This document shows, one piece after another, positions 40,048-50,900 of a DNA stretch of 64,000 nt; within the stretch, counting starts at the first letter, position 1; every line of letters begins with the position of its first letter. Position numbers and translations under genes: made by a program. Origin of the DNA: Macrostomum hystrix (lineage: Eukaryota > Platyhelminthes > Macrostomidae); NCBI GenBank assembly GCA_950097015.1, contig CATNEN010000034.1:2209501-2273500 (forward strand), given 5' to 3'. The notes below the pieces were generated by a model that did not search any database, was not told where the DNA came from, and saw nothing but the letters and a program-made list of their open reading frames with translations.

Positions 40048-43000
40048 CTAATCCACTGGTTTGGACTCCTGAAATCCGGCCATTATAAGTCGAACAAAAC
40101 CGCGAAAATCAACGTCGCCTTCATCGGAGCCACCTGTCATCGATTCGGCAAACATTTGGCGGGCCTGCAACTCAAGCGTCGGCTGGCCGAGACTCGTCAG
40201 GCAAGCGGCCAGCGACTTTGCGGACCAGACGGTGTCGCCGTCATCGTCAACAAGAAATTGGAAGGCGAGCTGCAGGTTGCGGTGACGTTCGCGGCACGAC
40301 TGATTTTTGAGACCACGACACACCAGCGTAACGAACTCTGGATAGCCAAGTTTACCAGAATTTCCGTTTCTAGCGATCTGAATAGTCTCCTATAAATGTT
40401 AGAGATTTGTTAGAGACTCATAATTGAGAAAAATTATCATTTGAATGGGCATCATTTCTAAATCAAAAGACCACAGAATGTTTTCCTTAAAATATGCTAT
40501 CCCTTCTCCTGTCTAGTTGTAGTAGTAGGTTGTTGAAATTTACACCACATTACTTTATATCCCAAAAACTTTTAAATTTCCTAGTACTTGGCTCGTAATG
40601 TACTCGTTATTCTGACTGACATCTAAAAGCTGCTACTAAAAATATCTAAACTTCAAATATTTCAGTTGAATGAAATAATCATTTGACTATCAAATGTTTC
40701 ACTTTCTCTCCGTGAATTTTCCATTCGGCTCACGAGCACGCGCATCAAAAATACTGTTTTCGTAATCAGTACAGTTTTATCCTTATTCTCTTATTCTTGA
40801 GTACTAAACTGACGGACCAGATATGAATTCAAACACGAAGAGAAGTGTAGCCATACATTTTTTTTCAACTATTCTGTATCTAGTATTCCATGACAGCAAA
40901 ACTTGGTTTCCTACATTCAGCCTTACGAAATAATACGACAGAGACTGTTCGGTTTGGTAGCACCTGGTCGGTTCGGGTCCTGGTCGGTAACGCCCTGTGC
41001 GTGATCTCCTACCCGAATTTATAGTGTATTACTTTTCCGATACGATTGGACAACTACAAAGACCACAACTTCCTCAACATGTGTGCTTAACAGTAGAAAT
41101 ACCACGCTATTTTAAATACCCCACAACTACAAAGACCACAACTTCCTCAACATGTGTGCTTAACAGTAGAAAAAGCACGCTATTTTAAATACCCCACAAC
41201 TACAAAGACCACAACTTCCTCAACATGTGTGCTTAACAGTAGAAATACCACGCTATTTTAAATACCCCACAACTACAAAGACCACAACTTCCTCAACATG
41301 TGTGCTTAACAGTAGAAATACCAAGCTATTTTAAATACCCCACTGCCTACTTCCCGATAGCTCCCAAACCGAATGACAGATTTTTGTGAAGGTCAACCAC
41401 ATCGATTCAAATTCCCCCCCTTTACGATGAACAGACTTCCAAAGCCATCCAGCGTCAGCATCGTCGAGTTGTTCAGCGATTCTTGTCGAAGACCCTGGTG
41501 ACAATGACAACTAACATTGCTGTATAAACGTCTATGGCAAATCCATATTGGTTAAAAAAATATAATCATTACAATATAGTCAGAAATAATACCCGAGGAC
41601 ATGATTACGTAATAAAATTTGTGAGCAGATAAAATTATGCCCATATTGGTTATTTTTGCCAACAGACACCCGAAGCGAATCATTGAATGTCTCACATATT
41701 TCGATGCCGATGTTTTTTCTGGAAGTTGTTTCATCAGATGGAGCGAAAAAATTTTGCCCGTGTTCTGGATATTCATGGCGATTGGTTGAATATTTTAGGA
41801 GACATCGAAAAAATATGGGCATTCATAATACCCCAGGTCTTTCTCTGCGACAAATTGGACGCACAATATTGATTTTCTACTTTTGCTAACGAAAAAAAAT
41901 CGGACGCGCTGATGCTGCTGCTCTGCTACATTCACTCGCGCATCTCTGTAACTGAGGACGTCGACGTCGTGTGCAGAGAAGCTTCAATCACTTATGAAGT
42001 TTTGGGTGTTTGAGAACACTTCTCTCAGGATGGCAGATCGGATCAGCCCTACATTTCTCAATGAGAGAAGTCCATTTGGTATTGATTTGCGACAACAGAA
42101 CGCTGCCCAAAAATAGGGTAAATAGCCTTACGAGGTACTGATTGTAGGATATTCCGCTAATTAATTTTTTTGTCTCTTCCTGAGGAGGTTGTAGCCTAGT
42201 TGTTAGAGAGTTTCGACTCACGGCTTGAAGGTCGAGGGTTCGATTCCCAAATCTACTGGAACAATTTGTGTCCTTTAGCAAGACACTTAACTCTGCATTG
42301 CTTCAGTTCACCCAGCTGTTAAATGGGTATCAGCATTAGTTAGGGTCATTGAGGCTGGGTGTCCCACCAGTCCATGGACTGAACAGCCGTACGCAGCCTT
42401 CAGATGCACCGCGCAATAGCTGCGGTCGTGCTGTCGGTTGCACATCTGGCCCGATTGGGGCAGGTGTAATCAATTATTTTTATTATAATGAGTTTTCCAC
42501 AGTTAGCTTAGTTCCTGCGTGTAATTAACTAATTAGTCATCCACAGAGACGCCGATGAGCACTAAATCATCATAAATGATTGTGGCTGTCTGTTTGATCT
42601 ATAAAAACACCCGATCTATCATTCACAACCGAGCAAAAGACAGCCAGCTGTGTTCCATGACCATAATCCATGATAGGAAGGAGCTGAAGCTGTGTTCTAA
42701 AGTTGACTCTATGAAAATATTGTGAGTTATAAATAACAAATTAAACACATCTATTTAGGCAGTCGTGTCTTGAGTTCTGACTCCTGGCCCCAGCTATGCA
42801 AAAGGTATTCATCGATTCTAAGAAAAGCATTATACGGCATCGTCATTTGTGCATAAATACCGTAAGTCAACTGTAATTTCTGTCGCGAATTTCAGCTCTG
42901 TGGGGGTAATTAGTTCTCTGCTGCTGGGGGGGGTTAGTTCTCTGCTGCTGGGGGGGGATTAGTTCTCTGCTGCTGGGGGGGATTAGTTCTCTGCTGCTGG

Positions 43001-44119
43001 GGGGGAATTAGTTCTCTGCTGCTGGGGGGGAATTAGTTCTCTGCTGCTGGGGGGGAATTAGTTCTCTGCTGCTGGGGGGGATTAGTTCTCTGCTGCTGGG
43101 GGGGATTAGTTCTCTGCTGCTGGGGGGGATTAGTTCTCTGCTGCTGGGGGGGATTAGTTCTCTGCTGCTGGGGGGGATTAGTTCTCTGCTGCTGGGGGGA
43201 TTAGTTCTCTGCTGCTGGGGGGGATTAGTTCTCTGCTGCTGGGGGGGATTAGTTCTCTGCTGCTGGGGGGGAATTAGTTCTCTGCTGCTGGGGGGGATTA
43301 GTTCTCTGCTGCTGAGGGGATAGTATTCACATGTACCTCAGTAGCATTAAGCTGAGTTGTATCAAACGTAAGTTGCTTGTGTAATTTTGCCCCAATGGGG
43401 CTCTTGGTGTACAGACCGGATGTCTCAGAATGTATTCAAGCTCAGACTGACTATTTTTGTATTTAGTGAGAATTCTAATTCTCTTTGATTCGCAATCAAG
43501 TATATTCGCAATCAGGGAAATTAATACTGACGAAATGAGTTTTCGTTTTTGTTTCTTTCATGTGTGTTTTCTCCTTCTGCATTGCACAAGATTTTTTGTC
43601 TGACCAGTAGTGCTCCCCGAAGGGGGGCAAAACTTGCTAGTCCTTTCTCTCTCGTTGTCGCTGCACGCGGCTGATCTCTCATTCTCTCTCCCTTACTCCT
43701 TCCTGATTGGTCGCCACCTCACCCCAACTGCTAAACGTTCTTATTCACTAACCCTCTTTCTTACACCCAAGTGTCTGTATGTGCCTACCCCAACTATTTC
43801 TCTACCAGTTGGTTATTACATATATATATCGCACATTTTCAGTATCCTCTCTCTTAAAGAAGTAGCTTTTTACTATCGTACTTGTGCTCATGCATAGCTA
43901 GAAGCCTCCAAAAAATCAGCATTCTCCAACGTTCTCACTAACCTTCGCCAAGTCCTCAGAAGCGCCGGGCACGCGAAAGGCCCGCATTGCCGCCAGCAAG
44001 TCTCGCTCGCCAATCTGACCGTCACCGTCCTGGTCCAGGTAACCGAAAGCTTCCTGCAGCTCGACCGCCAGTTGTGCATCGATGCCCGTCACAATGTCGG
44101 ACAGTCCGCCGTCTCCCAT
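40048..44119 (-). CDS. calmodulin-like EF-hand protein with mostly degenerate Ca2+ loops
   Basis: Two minus-strand exons, 44119-43943 and 40377-40048, join in phase 0 to give 168 residues. Exon 1 has one good EF-hand (LQEAFGYLDQDGDGQIGERD). Exon 2 keeps the calmodulin layout: GYPEFVTLV (end of hand 2), LAFQFLVDDDGDTVW (hand 3), then LGQPTLELQARQMF and GDVDFRGFVRLIM (hand 4). Loops 2 and 4 lack the usual Asp/Asn pattern and loop 3 ends in Ser instead of Glu, so perhaps only hand 1 binds Ca2+. The sequence is three residues short between hands 1 and 2 compared with calmodulin. The start is ATG at 44119; a TTTATAG acceptor just before it means an upstream exon is possible. The gene is either a diverged calmodulin/troponin C relative or a myosin light chain-like protein. 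Confidence 0.75.
41049..41342. repeat. 73-bp tandem repeat, four copies
   Basis: Units start CAACTACAAAGACCACAAC and recur at 41051, 41124 and 41197 with a fourth copy after. Copies differ at one or two bases. Confidence 0.92.
41656..41880 (+). mobile_element. putative element carrying one unit of the 42-bp satellite
   Basis: Bases 41756-41797 match the antisense of the 42-bp satellite unit at 55728-64000 with about one mismatch to the GCCCGTG variant. The sequence after it (GGAGACATCGAAAAAATA through AATACCCC) also resembles the unique sequence beyond the low-coordinate end of the array. Element ends are not defined. Confidence 0.6.
42178..42490 (+). mobile_element. tRNA-derived SINE family 2
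   Basis: The tRNA-like head has TAGCCTAGTTGTTAGAG (box A region) and GGTTCGATTCC (box B). A central block with CCTTTAGCAAGACACTTAAC follows, then a GC-rich body (CAGTCCATGGACTG palindrome) and a TTATTTTTATTATAA tail. The central block is reminiscent of the conserved core of other animal SINE superfamilies, which is an impression from memory only. Confidence 0.85.
42898..43320. repeat. 24-25 bp minisatellite with a G7-8 run in each unit
   Basis: About 17 copies of TTAGTTCTCTGCTGCTGG plus a G run of 6 to 8. Only G-run length and A/AA spacing vary. The last unit is interrupted (CTGAGGGG). Confidence 0.94.
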
Positions 44120-44122
44120 CAC

Positions 44123-45219
44123 CTATAAACCGGCGGTTTGAGACCAGCCGGCTCACTCACGCCTTTGCTGCTTCGCTAGAGTTAAACTGCTTTTTAATAT
44201 TTCTGCAAGTGGTTTGCTTTTTAAATTTAATGGCAAGCCCAAGCGGAAATTGAATGAGAAAAAGTGACGCTTGGCCAGCCACCCCTTCGGCCCTCCCCCC
44301 CGACGCCACTTCCTTTCCTTTCATGGACGCAGCATTTTCAGGCCTCGCTTTTTTAAGTAGTGCGACTGAATTCAGAGTTTGAGCATAAGCAGAGTTTAAT
44401 CTTATATAGTTTCTTTCACTTTTTTATAAGCCTGATGGTTGAGTGCAAAACTGCACAGTCAGTAAGTTAATATTTGCCGACACTGGCGTGTTAACAAGTT
44501 ACGCATTACAGAATTATATTCACGAAAAACAGCAAAGAGTACTTCAATGAAAGTCAACGAAGCTTTCCAGAAAGCTTGACATTCTAATAGTTAATGTGAG
44601 ACTAGTCGGTCTTATTGTTTTTCATTTTTAAATATATAATATCTTTATGCACCATGCCTTCTTTTCGCCTCAGTTTCTTGATGCATGGATAAAGTATTGC
44701 TTGCTCTTTTTCTGAGAACAATGCGGCCCTACGAGTATAAAATCTCCGAAATTTGTGTATTACGATGCTCACTTTGAATCGACGGCCCGATTCGAAAGTT
44801 CAGTCCATCTTTGTGAGTCCAATCTCTGCAAAAACTTTGGCATGGCATATACTGTGTTCAACGGATGTATTAAGTGTGCTTTACTCGTTTATATTCGTGC
44901 CCTTAACGATTTCCTGATACCACTGTACCTTAAGTGTACCCTAGCCTAAGTGTAAGACCAAACGTACCCCTCCCTCACCTTCACCCAATGCGAACTGTTT
45001 AGGCTCCATGCCGGTCACTAGGACCTAGACTTCAACCACGGACCTGAGGAGTCCCAGGTAATTACTGTATTGTACCTTTCGCATTGCCTTCATTCCTAGT
45101 AATAAATTTATATTGATAACAACAAAGTTTACTGAAGGACATTAGATTTAAGTAGATTTGTAATTGTTAAAGCGATGCTAAATCAGCCTGCCGAGCAGAG
45201 CCGATGAGGTTTGATGTAT
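44123..45219. other. intergenic, no gene seen
   Basis: Between the EF-hand start and the HSBP1 3' end. It should hold the EF-hand promoter. No TATA box, repeat family or coding module is recognised. Confidence 0.4.
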
Positions 45220-45225
45220 TTTATT
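45220..45225 (-). terminator. polyadenylation signal of the HSBP1 gene
   Basis: TTTATT on the plus strand, i.e. AATAAA on the minus strand, 113 bp after the HSBP1 stop. Confidence 0.5.
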
Positions 45226-45337
45226 AATAATTTAGTGCTCAATCAGCTACGATTTTGTGCTGCTAACATTGACGAACGCAATGAGTCTGTGGAACACACG
45301 GTCTTTGACTCTTAGTCTATCTCGCTATGCTGGCGCG

Positions 45338-46088
45338 CTATTCTCGCCCGCGCACTCCCACTTGGCTCATCAGCGAGTCCACCTGTCGCTCGAGATCGTC
45401 CAGTTGCCGTTCGACGGCATCAGAGCGGTCGTTGATGCGATCCGCGGTGACGCCGAAGCTGCCGATTAGCGTCTGCAGAGCCGAGGCAATCTGACAAGGC
45501 AGACAGGGGTACCGTTCAGGAAGGGTTAGCTTATTTAACTGAGCAACCAATGCATTTCGTCCTTCTGGTCGTTCTTCCGCTCGTTCATCGAGATTTGACG
45601 TTGTTCGACAATCGAAATTCAATGGAAGACATCAAAGAATGCCCAGCAGCCACTATTTTTGGAAGGCTTATGGTTAAGCCTAAGTTTATAAGTTGCAGTC
45701 TGTTTTGGAAGCATTCTACAAGGCGCCTCATCACACTAACTGGCCACTTTGGTGACGCACAACCACGCCACGTATACCAATAAACTTTAGGAGCTAAACT
45801 CTAGGAGAAAGCGGTTTTCCTTGGTTAGTCGATCGCTAATTTCTTTAAAAGCTAAGTAATCTTCGATGTATCCATGGCAATTCTAAAATGTCAAAATACA
45901 CGTACATGCGCCTGCAGCTCATCCACCGATTGTGGGTCACAGCTGCCAAACTGCCGCTGCTGCTGCTGCTGCTGCTGGTGGTGCTGGTGCTGGTGCTGGT
46001 GCTGGTGCTGTTGTTGCGGCAGTTGCTGGCTATACAAACCACTGCTGCCAAAGGCACCGCCGTTAAGTCGCATTGATGGCGCGTCCAT
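45338..46088 (-). CDS. HSBP1: heat shock factor-binding protein 1 homologue with a Gln/His-rich N-terminus
   Basis: Two minus-strand exons, 46088-45906 and 45490-45338, joined in phase 0, give 111 residues. The C-terminal part matches HSBP1: DPQSVDELQ, then ALQTLIGSF, then DRINDRSDAVERQLDDLERQ and LMSQVGV, a heptad coiled coil. HSBP1 trimerises, binds the HSF1 oligomerisation region and also takes part in WASH-complex assembly (established for the family). Human HSBP1 is about 76 residues. Here an extra 50 or so residues precede it, including a Gly/Ser patch and a Gln/His run encoded by CAG and CAC codons (45943-46020). The intron splits the coiled coil near its start. Confidence in the family is high; whether the extension is translated depends on the ATG at 46088. 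Confidence 0.88.
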
Positions 46089-46215
46089 CACTTAAATGCG
46101 ATAAAATATGGGCAATCAAAGGTGTCTAATGCTCTGAAACAGATTGTACGAGTATGTTCTTTATTGATTGATATTCGCAATGGACTAAGCTCGTTTTCCC
46201 TCACAATAGAGCCGC

Positions 46216-46223
46216 TTTATATA
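46216..46223 (-). promoter_or_regulatory. TATA box of the HSBP1 gene
   Basis: TATATAAA on the minus strand, about 128 bp upstream of the HSBP1 ATG, in a GC-flanked context (CCACTATATAAAGCGG). The distance suits a 5' UTR of roughly 100 bp. Confidence 0.5.
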
Positions 46224-46239
46224 GTGGCCATCCCAAAAG

Positions 46240-47981
46240 CTCAGCTTTCAAGTAGATGAGGAGCTTCATTCATTTTTGTTCCCATTCTGTCGCTTCTCTC
46301 CCGTCCCTCTGCCTGAATTGACGAGGAGTGCGGGAGCCTGACTAGACCCGGCCAGTAGAGGCAGATGAGGATTGGCGGGTAGCGGGCCACTGGCGCACGC
46401 ACTGATGCTGGGGAGAATGAGAATCTGAGTCGAGACAGCGAGGAGGCTGGATTCAGCGGGGAGGAGAGGACAATGGAAGAGCGGAAGAAGGCGGCACCGG
46501 CACGCGAAGTTGAGGCTGGGCAGCTGAGAGAGGATCTGGGTGAGGACTGAGCTTGTAGCGCAGGCGTCTCAATTGCAACAATTGTTTGTTGCTTGCTCCC
46601 AGCACAGCGGGATGCAGCGGGAAGGCAGATTCCTGCTCCTAATCCTGGCACCCTGGCAACCAACTGATTGCGCATGCACTGTTTGGGATAAAACTGATGG
46701 AGTGGCAGGGGAAATTATGGCAGGGAGCTAGAAATTTTGGGAAGGATGGGAAACAACCATTTTTGGGAGATTTATTGCCTCCATCTAATATAATTTTCGA
46801 CTCTCCTATTGTCTATCTGCTTGTACAGTGAATTAAAAATCTAACTGGAGAATTGATTTTTCTGGGCGTGTATCCGGTCTAGAACTTAAAAACAACGCCA
46901 TAGATACTACTGGATAGTAGGCAATCTTTTCGTAAGAGTATTACTTTGTTCAATATAAAATTTGACCAGTGAGCGTGTTCTTTCGTATCAGCGGACTTAA
47001 CTCGCAGCACAGGTAGCCCAGTGCAATCGGGACGATTGGTCTCTACTTGTAGGGAGTGGTGACTTTTCAACATCGCATGCAGTGGCTGCTTTTAATTTTT
47101 CTAAATTTACTTCATTTAGCATGGGAACCGGGTAATTAACAGGGTTCATCCCGCATTTGCATTTATAATACAGTTACCCGGCTAAATTATTTTTAATTCT
47201 GAGTGTTGCTTTTAAATTACTCTAGATTCCAGTGCCTGATCTCGTTAGAAGTACAGTGAGTAAAAATAAATTGTTACATTGTCGCAAGTCTGAAGAAGAC
47301 TAGATATTATGGAGCAAATTGTCACACAGTCGGTAAAAGGAGATTAGCACTTGACTCCTATATTAAAACACTGTAATAATAATAATTAAATTAATAATAA
47401 TTGGTTACACCTGTCCGATTGGGCCAGATGTGCAGCCGACAGCACAGCCGCAGCTATTGCGCGGCGCATCTGAAGGCTGCGTACTGCTGTTCAGTCCATG
47501 GACTGGGGGGACGCCACACCCACCTTCAATTATCCCAGCTAATGCTGGTACCCATTTAACAGCTGGGTGAACTGAAACAATGCAGAGTTAAGTGTCTTGC
47601 TAATGGACACAAGTTCTTCCAGTGGAGTCAGGAATCGAACCCCCGACCTTCAAGTCGTGAGTCCGACGCTCTAACCACAAGGCTACAACCTCTGGTTGGC
47701 TACAACCTATGGTTGTAAAACACTGCAAAATATCAGTGTACCGGTAGGGTTCCGGTGGTGAAACAAAAAACGCGAATGAAATTCAATATAAATGAACGGA
47801 GGGTATTGCGAATCAGAACTATCTCGCAGCAATAAGAATGTATTTGACAAGATTAAGCATAAAAACTTTCAGTGAATTCACGAAATTCACAGACAATTAC
47901 TCGTGAATACTAGTATTTATGGTTATTCTTTAACGGCTTTTTCGATATTTTGAGACGCAGTAAAACTAGTTGTATTAAGCA
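46240..47981. other. intergenic between HSBP1 and GBA2
   Basis: The 46240-46730 part is purine-rich on the plus strand and holds a 144-codon minus frame with Ser/Pro/Arg bias and no domain, judged non-coding. The rest is AT-rich apart from the family 2 SINE at 47385-47700. Confidence 0.5.
47385..47700 (-). mobile_element. tRNA-derived SINE family 2, second full copy
   Basis: On the minus strand: GAGGTTGTAGCC head, GGGGTTCGATTCC box B, GTGTCCATTAGCAAGACAC block, CAGTCCATGGACTG, and an AATTATTATTAATTT tail. A short duplication (GGCTACAACCT) flanks its head at 47685-47712. Confidence 0.88.
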
Positions 47982-50900
47982 TCACGACGACTGTCCCGCC
48001 CGCAGACGCTGGGCCCTCAGCAGAGACCACACGCACAGCGGTCGCATGTAGCCTAGCGAGCGGTAGCGCCTGTCGTCAAACACCGCTTCGGGAGTCTGGT
48101 AGGCCAGCCCAAAGTCCTCCCACACTGTGCGGTAGGTGCCTTCGGCGCAGGCCAGTCCTTCGCGCACGAGGCCCTCCGAGAGCAGCAGCGAAGACACACC
48201 GTACGAGACTCCGATCCAAGACTCTTCGGCCTGCACGGAGCGGATGTCCTTGCCGCGATAGTCTGTCAGGCCGCCGTTAAACAGCCCCATGCGGCCGCCG
48301 CGACCTTGACTGAGGCAGTTGCAACGGTAGACTGTCTCCAGAGTCCGCTGAACAGTTTCTCGAGGTAAAAACTCCAGCGAGTCGGCCGCTTCAGAGCTAT
48401 CCTGAGACAGTCTCAGCATCCAGTGACCGAACAGCTGGTCCGACATCACCGCATCGTTAAATCGACCTCCGGTGTCGAAGCGAAACTGCTCGCCAGTCCA
48501 CAGTCGGTCTAGATAGGTCGATCGGCCTCGTTGATAAACTCGGCGCCAGCGTTCCGCAGCCTCAGGCTGGCCGGTTGCGTCCAGCATCTCGGAGGTGGCC
48601 AGTGTTGCGGCTAGCCAGAGGCCCGCACAATAGGCTGAGACGCCAGTCATTGGCCATGCGTCATAGGTCTGGTCGGCGTGCCCTAAATCGAGTCATTGCT
48701 TTGAAAATTTAAAATTTAATCCACTTAATGTGGGGGATGAGTGTTAGAGCGATCTAACGCGTTTGCCTCTCGCACCAAGGTCTTTGAGCTCGATTCCGCG
48801 GCGAGGCCACATTCATTTGGGTCGCAGCCGCGGAGAGAAGGCTATTGGACTTTTAGTGCAATTTACGTCATGAGGGCCACCTCTCAAGGTACAGTGGGAG
48901 TGTACACTGCCTGACGATGAGAAAGTCAGGACAGATGTACACACCTGCGTGATCGCGTGCCTGCGTACGGTATCTGTGTGCTTGTGTGCTCAAGAGTCAG
49001 CGAAATGGGCAGGATCGCCTCCTCGCTGTCTGCGGGTCTAGTGTCACAATGGTTATGTGCCATTGCCGCAGCCGACCTACAATTATTTTAAATAAGTTCT
49101 ACAATTAATATTAATATATTTCGCTGGAAGTACGAGTTAAGTCTAGGTTTGTGAAACTAATTTCCAAATTTGGCTCACTGGCAGTTCACCTGTATTTTCC
49201 ACAAGTCCGTCGTCATCTGTATCCCAGGCCAGGCAATAGTTCATTAACCCCACTACCGTAGGTAGCAGGTCTGTTAGGTACTCGGCATTGTGCCAGGGTA
49301 GCAGCTTCCAGTCTCGGTACACCGACAGGACGAATTTCGGATTGAGGTCGCGCCACTCGGAGCTGCTCATCATTTCGTAGCAGTTGACTCGGGTGAACGG
49401 TTCGTCCTCTGTGGTGAACCATTTTACGCAGAATATTAATAGGTTTACAACTGTCAAGCATTAAGATTTTGTGATGAAGGCAATAAATGTACTTAATCCT
49501 GGTACATATTCCTACGTAATCTTTTTTGTAACATCGAACAAAGCTGCACGACATTTTCTTATGTTCGAGATAAATTATGACTCATTTCGTTCTTTAAATC
49601 TGATGTGGTTAAGATGATTGATTACGAGTACGTAGAGAAAATGGACAATGATCCTGTGTTACACATGTATACGTAATATAAACTAATATATATATAAACT
49701 AATATATATTAATTTAAACTCAGTAACTCATAATTTCATATTCAGATTTTATTTTCTATTTTAGATCTGTACGAACTAAAACTACCCATCACTAACAAGG
49801 CTTTATGATGGTTCCATATTAGTTAGTTTAATATAAAAAATTTCTCGTAACTAAGAGAATACGTCTACTTTAACCGGGGCACGCCTTGTGGGTCTAGACA
49901 AGTCATTTGTGAACGAGCCTTACCCACGCCCCTACTGCAATGAGTCCTCCCCTCAGACCCTGGCACTGTATCCGTACCTGCTCATGTGCTCTGTTCTCGC
50001 AGAATGACTCACTTCTTTCACTTCACAGTATGAAATTAATACGCAAGTATCTTGCTACGTACAATTAGAAAAGAGTAAAAGAGACGAGAAAGTATGCACA
50101 GACGCAAGTGTGAGTGAGTGGGTGTGCGCTTCAGCGATAACACGCAGAAGCCAGCATGAATCGTCTGCGGAGTACTTGCGTCTCATCTAGTCATTCAGAA
50201 CACGTACACTGTAGAATTTCAAGCTTGAGAGTTTCAACTGGTCGCACTGCCTCTATTCTGTTACAACACAAGAGCAACAAAAAACTTGGGCTAAGAGAAA
50301 ACTGCAGCCAACAAACAGTTGGTTAGCTGGAGGCGCTGCGTTTTTAGCAAGCAATTCCGTTTTCGCTTTAAAATGAAAATATTCTGACTACTCATGGATT
50401 TTCTCGCGAACTTTGAAATAATCAAGAGTCTCGGTCAAGGTGGCTTTGGATCCGTACTGCTAGTGTCAGAAAAGCAATCCAAACAGGAATATGCAATTAA
50501 ACTCATTCCATTGCGACAATCAAAAGAAATAGAAACGAACAAAGTAGACAAAGTAGTTCGAGAAGTAGAAAATCTCGCTCAAATGTCCAAAATCGACGGC
50601 GTTGTGAAGTATCATCATTCCTGGTACGAGCACTTCGAAACGCCCGACAGCTTTGCCAAGTTCTCTGAGAAAATCGAAGACACACTGCACAGATCCATTC
50701 ATCTATCAGAATGCATGAGCTCTGGATCGTCAGACTGTCGCATTGGAGTCGATAAGATTACTGTGCTCTTTATTAAAATGGAATATTTTCCTGGAGTTAA
50801 TCTAAAGGAGTGGCTTCGTTCACTGTGCAGTTTGCAGGAACAAAAAAATGAAAATACTATAGCCGAGCCGAGTCCGTGGGTTCACGGACAGATACTGCTG

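Larger units (their letters stand above)
40378..43942 (-). other. large intron of the EF-hand gene
   Basis: It contains a 73-bp tandem repeat, a single-unit relative of the window-end satellite, a family 2 SINE and a G-run minisatellite, each listed separately. No exon-like sequence is seen. The frame at 43610-43897 is pyrimidine-rich and not convincing. Confidence 0.6.

Noticed and set aside
43610-43897. A 95-codon plus-strand frame in the EF-hand intron
   Set aside because: Pyrimidine-rich sequence giving Ser/Leu runs with no domain; no transcription signals.
46241-46675. A 144-codon minus-strand open frame
   Set aside because: Low-complexity Ser/Pro/Arg composition from a purine-rich plus strand and no domain; it lies upstream of HSBP1 without splice evidence.
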